Notes: a model not told the origin generated them from the sequence alone. DNA of 64,000 nt from Thelonectria olida (GCA_020736575.1 JAGPYM010000068.1:51944-115943); one strand, 5' to 3'; positions 28,369 through 40,100 are shown, counted from the first letter of the stretch. Numbers and translations: made by a program.

Positions 28369-29977
28369 CTATCTTTTCGCAAACTTATGACCACTAGTAG
28401 CGATTCTCTCCGGCATAGTGGCTCCTTTCTGCCATGGCAGCCACTCGCAATCGTCTCGAGCTGTTTCGAACTGTTCTCTAGTTGAAAGCGATACAAGTTC
28501 CGCTTTCAATACAAAGTCCCCTCCAGCATCCTTCCAGGCCCCTATCAGATTCAAATCGGGCATATATGCCTCAAACTGGGTAGCTGTCCACCAATTAGTA
28601 TTTAAATCAGGCGGGAGCAGTATTACTAACCTTGTCCGTCGCGTGCCAATTGTCGTACTCGTACAAACTCCTGGGCGAGGGGCATGAGAGGATCGCCTTC
28701 ATGCATTTGTAAGATTTCATTAGAAGTCATACCGTCCAGTGCCCATTCACGGGCCGCAAGGGTATATGAATTCTTGATTAGAATCTCGCAGAAGAGCGTA
28801 GAGTAGCTTATATCCATTCGCCGTTTCTTGCCTAAACATATCTTTTTATGGTCGTCAGCTTGAGCAAATGAGACACTTCGGTCGCAGAAAATACAGCGCC
28901 CGCGTGCTGCATTATTGACTGCGTGTTCCTGGGCGATGTGTGTTGTTAACGTCGGTGGCCTGGCGACTGTCAGACACCAAGGGCAACCGAGACACATCCT
29001 GACTCTCTCTGCGAATGCGTCTGGAGGCCTTCTGCATATGGCTCCTATTTGCCTCCAGGAGCACCCTGCCATTCGGAGACTGTGTGCAATTTTAAAATCA
29101 GTATCCTCCCACTCCCCTAATATTCCTATTTCTCCGTGTGCGCTGAGATGAAGCCTCCAAAGTAACGGGCCGCTAACGGTTATTTGGCAGCGAATGCATC
29201 TTTCCTCGTTCCTGGGGCAAGGGTGATCTGGAGGAGCAGATACCCAGAGACAACGGGGGCAACACCCATCAACATCTTCAACTTATTAGTTTATTAATTA
29301 AACAATGGTAAGGATAAGAATATACCTAGACTTTGAGAACCCAATTGTAGGAGTTGTTTGGGGCTTCCGATCGGTTGGCTCGATCTAACTTCAGATACTG
29401 TAGCATCTAGTGAGATCCCCGCTCGAGTTAGAGCTGATCTCAATCTGCGGTTCTCTTCTGTTAATATCTCAACCTGCTTTTCTAGGTTTTTCCGCCTTTT
29501 TTCTTTCCTTCGCTGGGAAGCCCGAGCGATAAGTTTATGTCTTTCCTTCTTCTCAGCTATCTTCGGATCGGTCGTTGCAATGGTCATGCATGTCTGCTGT
29601 GCGGTCGTGCTTCCACTGCTGGGAATTGTTGGAGCGTTTAGTGGATTAAGCGGCATAGGGGTCGAGGCGGAGGGTCGAGGCGGAGTTTGACTTTGAGGAG
29701 ATCGACTAATATGGTATTCATGTTGTTGGGAGACATGTTGTTGGGAGACAGATCCATAAGTAGATTGGCCAGTGTCGGGTGGAGGGCAATAAGTCCGGAC
29801 GAGGGCGTCTGGATGCCTTTTATTAGCAATCTCACAATATAAGGATCCAAGATACATACCTGGGATTTTCTGATTCTGAACATCTGCCTGCTCCGTCTGA
29901 TTGAGGACAGTAACTCCGCTTGGAAGTACGGACGAGGATGGTGGATCATCGTTGAGTATGCTTGCGATTGAGAGCAT
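28369..29977 (-). CDS. bZIP transcription factor fused to a zinc-finger module
   Basis: Four exons (29860-29977, 29326-29808, 28631-29281, 28369-28583) joined by 51-, 44- and 47-nt canonical introns give a continuous 488-residue frame. Residues 126-150 are a bZIP basic region (KKERHKLIARASQRRKEKRR), followed by a short leucine zipper (LEKQVEILTEENRRLRSAL). Directly after the next splice site comes a Cys/His-rich module: DGCCPRCLW, CIRCQITV ... LHLSAH, CLGCPWC ... THIAQEH, and CIFCDRSVSF ... HKKICLGKKRR, which look like several C2H2/CCHC fingers. The C-terminus is a small acidic and aromatic domain. Separate single-frame calls would split this into two or three genes. DNA binding is inferred from the bZIP; targets are unknown. 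Confidence 0.6.
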
Positions 29978-30934
29978 TCTTTTTAGAATGGAGGCACCTT
30001 GGCCCTGGGAGCCCTAGAGCGGAATGCAGCAGGTTCCTTTGACTCTGAAGCTCGCGCAGGAGTACGTTGGACGCGATGGGTATGACTGCGGAAGGGAGAT
30101 AAGGAGGGAACAGAAGAGATGCCGATCTCTCCTTATAAAACGAGTGGCAACACTGGCACTTCAGGAGAGCAACTGCCTCGCCTGGATCTAATTGCTTCTT
30201 CTCGTTTTATTAGGGTGGAGGTGTGGCGTGGAATAGATCGCGGGGTCCTGGTACTGTTACTACATATTGGTCGGCATGGAGAATGATAAGCCAACAACAG
30301 TACAGCACAGCTTGGACAACTCGGACCACCTTGTAGCTTCCCCCCTCGAGCTGGCGTGCGCGCTCTAGAATCGCGTCGAGGGCAGGGATGCGTGGGCTGG
30401 GGGAGGGGGTGAAAATAGGAGGCTTGTACTGGGCTCTACTGGAGGTGGATTGTGGGAGAGAGTCAAGCGGGGAGTCAAGGGTGGTTCCCAGCAAAGGAAA
30501 GGGTTGGTTTCAATAATTGGGCCGCGTGTGGAAAACTCTTCTTGGTTCTGGCTTGGCGTGTTTCTATCAAGGTCAAGATGTCGGCCTGTTCTTCTCCTCG
30601 GATCGCCCAACTGAAAATAGCGTCCTTGGAATCAGCGGGCCGCTTTGGCCCAACGATTCATTTCAGTCCAAGGCGCGATAACATTCTCATACAGATAAGG
30701 ATGATCTAAGAGTGTGCTTTTAGTCCTTTCCCGATGCCGTAGTTTCCTTCATTAGCCCTCGATCATTGCACCTCTATCACTTGAACAATATCGCATAACT
30801 AGGTATGCCTTCACAAGCACCAGTTCAAAGACGACGAGGTCATGTCAGTCAAAGGTGATTGAATTGATTGGTCCTTCTTCTCCTTTAGTTGCAATAAAGA
30901 TGCCAACCATCGCTAGACTCAGGTTTCAGTCGAC
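29978..30934. other. Intergenic, includes a segment duplicated near 33.6 kb
   Basis: Minus-strand frames at 30210-30610 lack ATG starts and I cannot build a convincing gene. The part at about 30340-30420 (GAGCTGGCGTGCGCGCTCTAGAA ... GGGAGGGGGTGAAAATAGGA) is similar to 33574-33675. Confidence 0.45.
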
Positions 30935-31453
30935 TCAGTTCTCTGCCCTCTGTTTGAACCTATCGTTGAGGGACCAGCGAAGAAGTTGTAGAAATACTTC
31001 GACTGTCACCTCCCGGTTGATCCCCAGACCCTCCTCCAGCTGTAGTACTGCATCTAGTGCCTTGTCCGTCGCAAGCCGTAAATGTTGGAAAGAATCCTGG
31101 TCCGACACTCGAACCCAGTAATTATTGGCTGGGTTGACCCAATTGATCTCGCCTTTTTGATAACACATTGTCCTATACTGCCCCTTCTCAGGCCTTACAA
31201 ACAAGGTATATCGAGACCTGTCCTCGTCCTGCGGCTCATTTTCCAAATCGGTCTCGTTCCCACTCTCAGAATCGTCGACGGTCGTGGGCGGAGTCATCTT
31301 GTATTTGCGGGTGACGGTGAACGGTTTCGGTGTGTCTGACAATGTATTCATCGTGATTACATCGCCTGCCTCGCTTTGAGATGCGGCTTTCGACATATTA
31401 GAATCATGTTGTATGAGGCGAAAGGAACACTTACCCTGCGAAGAGATAGACAT
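30935..31453 (-). CDS. Hypothetical protein
   Basis: ATG at 31453. A tiny first exon (31435-31453, MSISSQ) and exon 2 (30935-31386) flank a 48-nt intron (GTAAGT...TCTAAT...CGAAAG). The intron is a multiple of three without a stop, so the frame is open either way. The spliced protein has 156 residues: an acidic low-complexity segment (DDSESGNETDLENEPQDEDR) and then a compact domain (RYTLFVRPEKGQYRTMCYQK; VNPANNYWVRVSD; a final amphipathic helix). No family recognised. Confidence 0.5.
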   Translation of the reverse strand: MSISSQGKCSFRLIQHDSNMSKAASQSEAGDVITMNTLSDTPKPFTVTRKYKMTPPTTVDDSESGNETDLENEPQDEDRSRYTLFVRPEKGQYRTMCYQKGEINWVNPANNYWVRVSDQDSFQHLRLATDKALDAVLQLEEGLGINREVTVEVFLQLLRWSLNDRFKQRAEN

Positions 31454-31898
31454 ATTGGACGACTTGATGGGATGAAGAAAGTTGGGAAATGCAAATAGAG
31501 AAGAGAAGTGACTTCTTTATGTACTCTCCTCAGCCTGATTGCAAGGGTTCGCCCCTGCATGTGCATCTTTAGGTCATATTACACCGCTAAGAAGCTGAGT
31601 CCAGGGGGTTCGGCGCTTCGAGAGAGAACAGACGGAAGGCAACAACTTGCTGACACAAGAGATTTGTGCGGCTGGTTCTAATGCCAAAGGGATGAGGATT
31701 ACAAATTAGGAGGAGAGGCGAAACGACAACTCCAATTCGAATAAAGGAACTAGAACTGTTTCAACACTAGAAATGCAGGTAAACAAAAACTTCCGGCTAG
31801 GTCAGTTTCCGACAATGATTGTGCTGCCTGCTTCAGCCTCCAAAATTGCCTTTGGTCTAGCCAGAATTAGCACATTGAAAACAGTTCTCTGGGCGAAC
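31454..31898. other. Intergenic, no gene recognised
   Basis: About 445 bases between two minus-strand genes; presumed promoter of the 30935-31453 gene. Nothing else seen. Confidence 0.4.
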
Positions 31899-32582
31899 TT
31901 ACCCTCGCAGGACCGCTAATTGATCGTGACCCTCGTTGTGAAGTGCGGCTTTCGTATGATACCAAATTCTTCTTAAGGTATTGAATGTATATCCGGGGAA
32001 ACGCTCGTAGAATGAGGATGCATAGACCTCAGTCCTTTCCACAAGCCATTTCCTCATCTGATCTTGGATCTCATTCCTGGAAATCAATACCATTGGACTT
32101 AGAACATCTCCGTAAGGCGTTATCACGTTTCCAAGCTCTTCCACTATGGCTTGAGTCTCGTGCTCGTCAGGCATTGCTTGCAGGGTGGTCTGGTGCAAAT
32201 CCTGGGTTGCGTCCGCGTCGTGACTGTTGGTAGTGTTCGGTACAGTCTGCTCACTTGACATCTCATCAGGCATTGCTTGCGGGGTGGTCTGGTGCAAATC
32301 CTGGGATGCGTCCGCGTCGTGATTGTTGGTAGTGTTCGGTACAGTCTGCTCACTTGACGTCTCGTCAGGCATTGCTTGCGGGGTGGTCTGGTGCAAATAC
32401 TGGGATGCGTCCGCGTCGTAACTGTTGGTAGTGTTCGGTACAGTCTGCTCACTTGACGTCTCGTTAGGCATTTCTTGCGGGGCGGTCTGGTGCACTTCCT
32501 GGGATGCATCCGCGTTTCCAATGTCGGAGACTCGAGCTTCCTCTTCTTCTAGCTCGGTCTCTAAGGCTCCAAAACTCGCCAT
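31899..32582 (-). CDS. Hypothetical protein with 33-residue repeats
   Basis: A single-exon protein of 227 residues from ATG 32582 (MASFGALETELEEEEARV). The middle consists of about four copies of a 33-residue unit containing DADASQDLHQTTPQAMPDE and SSEQTVPNTTN, encoded by a 99-bp minisatellite at about 32160-32515. The last 80 residues are a non-repetitive helical domain (RNEIQDQMRKWLVERTEVYA; YHTKAALHNEG). Function unknown. Confidence 0.6.
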   Translation of the reverse strand: MASFGALETELEEEEARVSDIGNADASQEVHQTAPQEMPNETSSEQTVPNTTNSYDADASQYLHQTTPQAMPDETSSEQTVPNTTNNHDADASQDLHQTTPQAMPDEMSSEQTVPNTTNSHDADATQDLHQTTLQAMPDEHETQAIVEELGNVITPYGDVLSPMVLISRNEIQDQMRKWLVERTEVYASSFYERFPGYTFNTLRRIWYHTKAALHNEGHDQLAVLRG

Positions 32583-32635
32583 AGTACCCGCCAGAGATCC
32601 ATGTTTGACTGTGGACAATGCCGCACTAGAAAGTG

Positions 32636-33301
32636 TTAGAGGTGACGACTATAGCGATGAGTAACGGACCTGCTCAGTGGCTGTTCTTCTCTAACAGCAT
32701 CGTTGCTTTTGACATCTGGAAAGCGATGGAACGCACAGCAATTCCCATGCCTCAAAAACGGGTCAGAAATCACCGATACGCCATTGCCAATGTCGAAGAT
32801 GACCACATGGCCATCAAAGCTCTCGCCGAGTTCGAAGTCGATGCGGTAAATCTTGAACTTTCCTGGAAACGTCTGATTCACCTCCAGGGCAGCTCCCAGC
32901 GATTTCACAATACCGTCCTTGAGCAGCCTTGCAACCACCAGTTCTGGTTCTTGGGGAATCTCTGCGTCGGCTCTAAACCGTCCATCTCCAAGACAGCACA
33001 ACGACGCGAAACGTTGCCACGGGAAAAACTGGATCATGCTGGTGGCAGGTCAGTCATGATCTAGAAAAGCGCAGATGTCTTACATTTGAAAGCTGGGCTT
33101 AGTCACCAACTGCCACCCTGTCTTTTCGATTTCGACACACTTTAACCACCCGATTGCAGACTTCCTGAGCATGTTTTCCTCCATTCGGTTGGTGGAGCGT
33201 ATCAATCCTTCACGCGTTAGAAACCGGACACCCCCCTCAGCATAAGACGAGGTGCCTTTGGGTTTCTGGACGAGCATGTAACCAAAAAATTTATATTCCA
33301 T
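32636..33301 (-). CDS. Hypothetical protein
   Basis: Two exons (33084-33301 and 32636-33038) with a 45-nt intron (GTAAGA...CTGACC...ACCAG) give 206 residues from ATG 33301. Exon 1 encodes MEYKFFGYMLVQKPKGTSS and a helical region; exon 2 a beta-rich part (GKFKIYRIDFELGESFDGH; VVIFDIGNGVSVISD). The last 40 residues are less protein-like, so a further intron near the 3' end is possible. No family recognised. Confidence 0.5.
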
Positions 33302-33592
33302 AGCGACACTTGAGCTCCGTCTGACGGGCCATGAAATGATGGATTAAGAAAGCAAATTCCGCCCGGTGTAGTTGCGGGTGGTTGCGAGAGTGATCGGCTC
33401 GCCTAGAGCTAGCGTCGGTTCTTATTGCGTCCTCGTAGCTCACAAGTCTGCATCCCCAACTTCGCAACCGCGAAGGAGTGGAGCCGACCAGAGAGACCTG
33501 CTGCTGTTAATACAGACGCGATGGCACGGAGACAGCTGAGCCGTCAACGGCGTGGTCTGGGTCGCATATACTCGGGCCACCATGGAGATCTC

Positions 33593-33943
33593 TCAGGCTG
33601 GCGCGCACGCTCCAGAACCACTTCTCAGGGCAAGGGCAGGGATGAAGGGTCTGGGAGGGGGTGAAGATAGGAACTGGGCACGGGTTGTCCTGGTGGGGAG
33701 TTGGCCCGTCCCTCGCCAAGAGTTAGCGTAGGTTCCTCGTCTGTCTGGCTCGCCCCCGAAATGCTGTGATCCCCCAACGACAGTATTGTTTTGCTTCTTC
33801 TCAGGCCACAGGTCATGTTCCCAGGATTGAGCGAGGATTGCGCGCGGGATGAGTGTCCGGGCGGCGATCTCGGCCAACGCGAACTCCGACACAGACAAGT
33901 TTCCCCCAAGGGAGAGGTCGTTCCTGTCACAAATATCGGCCAT
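33593..33943 (-). CDS. Hypothetical protein, possibly decayed
   Basis: A 116-residue frame from ATG 33943 (MADICDRNDLSLGGNLSVSE ...), starting only 66 bp from the divergent gene at 34010. Its 3' part (PPPRPFIPALAL ...) lies in DNA similar to 30340-30420, but an indel of about 7 bp puts the two copies in different frames there. The tail may therefore be a frameshift product. Confidence 0.35.
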   Translation of the reverse strand: MADICDRNDLSLGGNLSVSEFALAEIAARTLIPRAILAQSWEHDLWPEKKQNNTVVGGSQHFGGEPDRRGTYANSWRGTGQLPTRTTRAQFLSSPPPRPFIPALALRSGSGACAPA

Positions 33944-34009
33944 GCCCCCATCCAAGTCCTCTTCTCGGAACGACCAAGCGTGACCAAGGCTTTCAATACT
34001 CCAATCAAG

Positions 34010-34932
34010 ATGTCGAAATATCGTGTTGTGCTGTTATGCGAACTACTAAAGCGCCTTCGTTCCATTGATGATATCTCAACACACGAACTTCTGTTGCTCT
34101 TCCTCTCCATACCCGGTGTTCCAGCAATCCGAGCATACGAGCTCTTCTGTTCCGACCCTTCTTTGAAGCCCGAAGTTCAAGAGACATTTCTTCGCTCGCC
34201 CCATGTTTCGTTATCTGAACGGTTATACATACTCCTGCATCTCCCCCAGAAGCACCAGAAAAGCCCATGGTATCCCGATCGTAAAATTGAACCCCAGAAT
34301 CTAAAGGTAAACCAAGCAGCTTTAATCCTCTCCCAACAGAAGACTAACAAAGGCAGCCTGTTAAGGATGAGCAGGATCAACTTCCGAATGCTCCGATCTT
34401 TCCTCTTACCATCGAAGACGATCCTCCTTTATCGTGGGCCGATACCTCGTCGAACAGTAATGCCTTGCTTATCTGTGCATATACTTCCCTCGATGTTGTC
34501 ATGTCTGAGACCAAACGACCTTTCGAATATTATTCCACCCTCTTGTCTGGCCTCGGGCCTTACCTCTTTTGCGCCTGTCTTCACAATATCGCGCACAGAA
34601 GGCTGAAAGAGGACAACAAACTTCGACCGTGCGATGATCTCTCAACGAATTTATCCATCCTCTATCAAAAATTCAAGCATCGAAGACAGCACCCGCTTCC
34701 TACGATCACAGTAGACTCCTCAGGAGGTGCTATACGGCCCAGCAAAGACATTTTGGAGAATATCTGGAGCTTTGGAATAATTGCAAGGCCAAGTGAGCTA
34801 CGAAGCACCGCCGACGAGAGTTTACCAATTGCTGGTGGCATGTTCTGTGGTAGTCTCAAGCTATGTCTCCTTCCCGGCGAGGCTTCCTTGCCCGAAGCAA
34901 TTGAAAAGTTATGCGATTACGTTGAGAAGTAG
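34010..34932 (+). CDS. Hypothetical protein
   Basis: Exon 1 (34010-34306) and exon 2 (34357-34932) joined across a 50-nt intron (GTAAAC...GACTAAC...GGCAG) encode 290 residues. Exon 1 is helical (KYRVVLLCELLKRLRSIDDI; HELLLLFLSIPGVPAIRAYE). Exon 2 continues with an acidic linker (PLTIEDDPPLSWADTSSNSN) and another helical domain (YYSTLLSGLGPYLFCACLHN). The sequence is consistent with a soluble alpha-helical protein. No family recognised. Confidence 0.55.
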
Positions 34933-35163
34933 CTTGTATACATGATTCAGTCCTTATTTCCTTGCTCTCGCCTCCAAATATCCTCTTCCCGAGACTCAAA
35001 GATCTCAGTCTTCCGGAGATCCACTCATTTTATTCGCCTCTCAATCGCCTGGCTCGTCTTCTCCTCGTCTTCTGTGCGCCTGCAGAACGTGCCAGAGTAG
35101 TGCACACATGTACCGTGATATCCGCGCCCCATGTACCCCGCAGCCTTGGCCTCTGCTCGACAT

Positions 35164-35559
35164 TTACTGGGAGTTTGATGCTGCGACAGTCAGACGCTCC
35201 AAGCATACAACACAATTTGTTCCATGACCACATTTGCACAATGCAACCTCCCCCGCCTCTTTAAAACGTTTATACCTCCAACAGTCGCAACAGTAAATAG
35301 GAGGGTTGTGAAGCCGCATCCGTTGTCCTTTCTGCTTGTAGTGATCCTTTCCATTTTGGCCAGCTCGAGCGAAAACTAGTGCCTTAATACCATCCTCGCA
35401 CTTGTTTGCAACTGGGCGCTCGTCATTGTTTGGCACCGGGCGCTCATCATCGTCTTGAGGTGATAGTCGAGGACTCTTAGTTTCACGGCGGTCAATAGTC
35501 TCTTCAGGGGCTCTTTTTCGTTGCGGCAGCTGAAGGTGTGTCCCGTCTGTGTTGTTCAT
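35164..35559 (-). CDS. Small Cys-rich hypothetical protein
   Basis: A 131-residue frame from ATG 35559 (MNNTDGTHLQLPQRKRAPEE). The first half is charged and disordered with a DDDERP/NNDERP repeat. The second half carries a zinc-ribbon-like set of cysteines: YCCDCWRYKRF then CKCGHGTNCVVC. Zinc binding is inferred. Function unknown. Confidence 0.5.
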   Translation of the reverse strand: MNNTDGTHLQLPQRKRAPEETIDRRETKSPRLSPQDDDERPVPNNDERPVANKCEDGIKALVFARAGQNGKDHYKQKGQRMRLHNPPIYCCDCWRYKRFKEAGEVALCKCGHGTNCVVCLERLTVAASNSQ

Positions 35560-36127
35560 TTTGGATGGTTGCGGACTTTGGGGGCTGAGTGGCGGGGGGC
35601 GCTGCTCCAGGGTGTGATGAATGTGCAAGTGGATGTGTAGAGTTCAGCGTTCAATTTATATCTATGGTGTGGGCTAGACTGTACATTGCCGATCGTAGAT
35701 TTCCTTGACCAAGCCCGGAATCGGGTTTAGGAGGTGTTGGCTCCAGGACTTCTCGCTTAATCCATTGGGTAACTTCAGATCATCAGGATCAAACATAATC
35801 TTCGGCCTCGCTGATTTTTCCACTTGCCTACTAATAGCATTTGGAGTATCTTTAGCTACAGCGAAGGCGTCAATACTCTCACAGTGACAGCAAGAACACT
35901 AGTGAGAACTGCTTGTGTCTTGTTTGGTTTTGTTATATGGATAAAGAATTATCGTGTATGTCGGACCTGCTTGTGTCTTGTTGGTTTTGTTACATGGATA
36001 AGGAAAGACAAAGTTTAGTTCAACTGGGTCATGAGAAGTGTAAGCCGAGAATAAGAAGACATCCAATTCCATTTCTAAGTGGCTACCGAGATTGGGGGTG
36101 CTGGTACCCCACTAAAAGAGAACACCC
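35560..36127. other. Intergenic with a short direct repeat
   Basis: GCTTGTGTCTTGTTTGGTTT... at 35911-35944 recurs with two differences at 35969-36001. No gene is supported here. Confidence 0.5.
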
Positions 36128-36757
36128 TCACCGTGGACCCCCTGCGAGGTCAGGATGCGCACGCATCCACCCTTCAACAGCAATTGTCCTCCCTATATAC
36201 AACTTCTCTACTAACCAAGGAAATGGGTCTGTGGAGGGGCAATAGCAGGTGTCAAGATTGTAACCAACAAATTCTTCAAACTTTGGATCTGTTCCTACTA
36301 CCATTTTTGGTCCCTGGAAATTCACCCACTTCGTGAAATCTTCTCTTGTCGCGCTAGAAAGAAAGATGGTGCCGTCGATCTTCTCGTCTTCTGGGTCTGG
36401 GTTGCCGTAGACAGTGAATGTGAAATCCTGTCTGTTTCTCTTCTCCTCCTCGATAATGTTTCGACGTTCAAGCCATGGCAAATAATCGCCAATAAGTGCA
36501 ACTTTCATGTGAGGAATGTCGGGTGGAAGGACGCTTAGGCCGATTTCCGGAGGAGTTTGCTTGAGGAGGCTGTGTTCGGAGCCGCCCACTTGGGACGGAG
36601 CGGTTGTCGGCCGAGAGTCTCGGGAGCCTGACTCAAGAATTGAGACTCCCCTCTGACGCGTGCATCTGAGTCTGACAACGAGTCCGGCAATGATGATAGA
36701 CATAAACGCAGTTACCACAGATAAGGCAACAATAATACGCATTTGCTGCTGCATCAT
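36128..36757 (-). CDS. Single-pass membrane protein of unknown function
   Basis: A 209-residue single-exon frame. Residues about 6-28 are a hydrophobic helix (MRIIVALSVVTAFMSIIIAG), followed by basic residues (RLRCTRQR), suggesting a signal anchor. A Ser-rich linker leads to a soluble domain of about 140 residues (MKVALIGDYLPWLERRNIIE; FTFTVYGNPDPEDEKIDGT; DPFPWLVEKLYIG). No family recognised. Confidence 0.6.
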   Translation of the reverse strand: MMQQQMRIIVALSVVTAFMSIIIAGLVVRLRCTRQRGVSILESGSRDSRPTTAPSQVGGSEHSLLKQTPPEIGLSVLPPDIPHMKVALIGDYLPWLERRNIIEEEKRNRQDFTFTVYGNPDPEDEKIDGTIFLSSATREDFTKWVNFQGPKMVVGTDPKFEEFVGYNLDTCYCPSTDPFPWLVEKLYIGRTIAVEGWMRAHPDLAGGPR

Positions 36758-37195
36758 CGCTAACGCGGCTTAGGTCGTGGCGGAGGCTTTGGAACGCCAG
36801 TCGTGTCGTAGGCTCCTCGCATTGAAACAGTTGGCTCTCTGAAAAAGGAAATTGGAATTTCAAGGCGGAACTTTGGCGAACCAAAATGAGGCCCACGATT
36901 GCCTTGAGGTGCTTCTTATAGATCATCGGTGTGACAACGACAGTTGCGGCGCGTCTGGGTCGACCAAAGAACGGAAGCACGAAGAATCAGGGATGCATCT
37001 GAGTCCTGCACGCCTAGATCAGCCACCCCTCCCCTTGTCTCGGACCCCCATCCCCGACCTCCCTTGCCTCGCTCAGGTGGGTCAAAGCTAATCCAGACTT
37101 GATGACATGAAAATCTGATTCGGTATAGTGCAGAACTCGCACTAGCTGTGCTCTCTTCCTGTCTCCTCACTCCTTTCCCACAACCACATGTTACG
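36758..37195. other. Intergenic, divergent promoter region
   Basis: Lies between the 5' ends of the membrane protein (minus strand) and the 37196 gene (plus strand). Overlapping short frames have no protein-like consistency. Confidence 0.4.
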
Positions 37196-38750
37196 ATGTG
37201 TGCCTCCTTTGCTGGGTACGCTGAGTTCCGGCTGCCCGAGCAGACGCACCCCGATTGCAGCAACGTCCAGATTGTTTGGGAGGACTCCACTCAACGACGA
37301 CCGAAACGAAGGAAACGTAGTCAACGTTCCCTTTCCGACTCGGTGCCACAGTCCGAGGAACAATGGCAAAGCTCCAGGGAAGCATTCGGTTTGGATACTC
37401 CAGAGAATATTCTTGATAAAGCCACACAACTCAGAAATCTGGACCTCAATCGGAACACTGGCGCTAGACTAGAAATTTGGCAAGAGCTGGTTTTCATTGC
37501 AGTTACAGTGGTTGATTCGTCTATTGGAAAGGATACAACACAAATACTCACCAACATCTACGGCCACCTTCCCACCTACTCAACTTGCAGGCAGGACAAA
37601 GCTGCCATCCTCCGCATAATCGGCTTCATCGATGAACTGTATTCATATTTAGAGCATCGTGCTTTCGAACTACTTATCGTCTTAAGTGAGTAGTCATTTC
37701 CTCTTTAAAGATAAAATATTAATCCTTTGCATTATAGATATTTCTCTACCAACTCTTCGTTCAACCACTCACGAGAAATTCCAAGAGCTCAAGACGGTTC
37801 AGAAGGTCTATGAGCCTAAGGAAGAGATCCAAGCCTCAGCACCATTTTATATTCCATTTTTGGTTTGGCTTGTCCGACCTGAATATACTCTGGATCAGAT
37901 TTGTAACGCCTTGGGAACGCACACACTTGGTCAACACGAGTTTGAAAGGTTTCAGACGGCATTCAACGGTCAAAAGCTTCCACCCTGTCTCCTTGACACT
38001 CTAGGTGACTATCGAACACCCCGAATCGCAACCAATGCAGACAAACAGTTAACAGGAGGGCTGACACCTGACGACGGTGCACCCTCGACGCTGCCTGGTT
38101 CCATTACCTCCTCCGACTTATCGAATGTCCAAACTCCGCCTGGCCTTCCGGAAGATGGGCAATTAGACGACCTCCCTGGCGGCCTCGACTGGTCAGATAT
38201 TATCGACTATGAGAAGTACGTTGCGACAATAAACATTTCGATTGCTGGTTATACGACCTTCGATCTTTCAGCAGAGCTCCAGCACGAGGTTTCAAGGGCT
38301 GGAGAGACAAAAATCGGTCCCATTACCAGAATAAAGAAACCGGGTTTGAGTTGCGTTCAATACGACTGGACTGAGGCTATTTGGAAGGTGGTTGACAAAG
38401 TTTGCGATTACCTGGTGAGTGTGCTCCTGCTAATAAGCAAATATCAACTAAGTATGAAGACCGAACAATTAGGAGTTTTAGATCAAACAGACATATGCAC
38501 ACGAGTATCATATATAGAGCATAATTTCGGGCCGGCTAGGATTGAGCCAGACTGCTTGGGGATTTTTATACCCACTCAGGTATCACCAAAATCAGTTTAT
38601 GTTTCGATGAGGAGCTCAGAACTCAGCAGCTCGAAGTTTGACAACAGGATCGCTTGGAGGGCCAATCGTGGATTATTACTCGAGCAAGGCGCAACCCTAT
38701 CAACAACCAGACGCATCTCCTACTTTGCCATAAATATACCGTTGAAATGA
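37196..38750 (+). CDS. Hypothetical protein, three exons
   Basis: Exons 37196-37685, 37738-38414 and 38460-38750 encode 485 residues. Intron 1 is GTGAGT...TTATAG (52 nt). Intron 2 is GTGAGT...CAACTAAGTATGAAG (45 nt); it is open in frame and so easily missed. The N-terminus holds a basic patch (RRPKRRKRSQRSL), probably a nuclear signal. A helical region (ILTNIYGHLPTYSTCRQDK), a Pro/Asp-rich linker and a beta-rich C-terminal part follow. No family recognised. Confidence 0.55.
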
Positions 38751-40100
38751 TTCTGTCCATAGCTATGTTTTCTTTGCTTTATATACATGTACTGTAGGCT
38801 TTGTATCGTTTATTATAGAGAGAGGTTCGACTGGATCGCTTGACTTCGTCTTTGGGTCTTCTATATTGTTAGACCAAGGATAGGCATAAAGACAATACAA
38901 CTAACCTGTGCCTGAACCTCCCTGTCCTGACTGGCCTGATCCCCCTCCGCTCGGCTGGGGCTTGCTATTGGGATCAGTCATGTTGCGGTGTGGATTCTGT
39001 CTGATGTTCGAAGCGTTCTAGTAGGTTATAGACTGCAAATGGATTGCAAATTGATTGGCATCAACGCGGGGGTTCATATGGCTACTTATCATCATGCACA
39101 TCAGGAGGGATGATCATCTCAGTTACCCCGTGGGCGACATAACGGGCCTTCAACCTGGACTCTCGATCACAATAAACAAGACTACATCTAATACATGTTC
39201 ACTGCGAACCACAATGCACAAGAGTCTCAGCTTAACGAGACAGACGTAAGTAAGCAACCAACGCCATGGACACGTCAGTTATCCGTTGCTTGCATGCATA
39301 CGAACTGCCCCTGATCGATTATAATCACTCCCCTAAGCTGACCAGCGCTCTCCAACAGCAAAGCGAGGCGGCTGGGCGAAGCAAGGCCGCGGGCAGGATG
39401 GCGTTACTTGATCTCCGTACTTGGTAAGAAGGATCTCCTCTATTCGTCCGGGGAGCATCCTACTGGCATGTTTGCCCATTAAGAAAGGGGTTCTTTGGGT
39501 CCGTATGGCCGGCGAAGTGGCCGCATGGGCTCGTTCTTTTGTGGATAGCTTCAATCTAGTCACATATCCGGGTTGAACGAACGAGAGCTTGGCGATATCC
39601 AACGTACCTATCAACCACGAACCGCAGTATGCACACACCCATCCACCAATGCCTTAGCTTGAAGAGACGGCTAAGTGTTGACAACACTTAAGTCTATTAC
39701 TTGCAGGTGTAAATTAACTGACCCTAATCGGTTACAATGGCCCCTATGCCTTTCCAGGAGGCTGATTAGTACCGTCCAATAGTAAAGCAAGGCGCTCAGG
39801 TCTGTATAACGGGCCTGGAAGTTGCATTTTTGATTACATTGACCAGGGAATCTGCAGCGCAAGCCAACATATACAGACACCCCATCTATCAGAGATCTTA
39901 GCTTGACAACACAGACACGCAACTTGGAAAGAACAGCAGTATGTCTACGGCAAAGATCTCTTTCCTTCAACTGGGGAGTGTCCTACATGCGTTCACAGTC
40001 ACCTCGCCTAGACTCCACACTTCTCGGGAGCTATTGGTACAAGGACCGTCACTAGCAGGGCGAGGAATATAAAAAAGGGTTTAGAGTAGTTAATTCAGGG
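38751..40100. other. Intergenic with diverged internal repeats
   Basis: Three stretches (about 39070-39245, 39280-39670 and 39690-39915) share scattered blocks such as AACGGGCCT near the middle and (T/C)TTAGCTTGA(A/C)-(G/A)A-GAC / CTCAGCTTAACGAGACAGAC at their right ends. They look like old copies of one non-coding repeat. No gene is supported. Confidence 0.4.
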
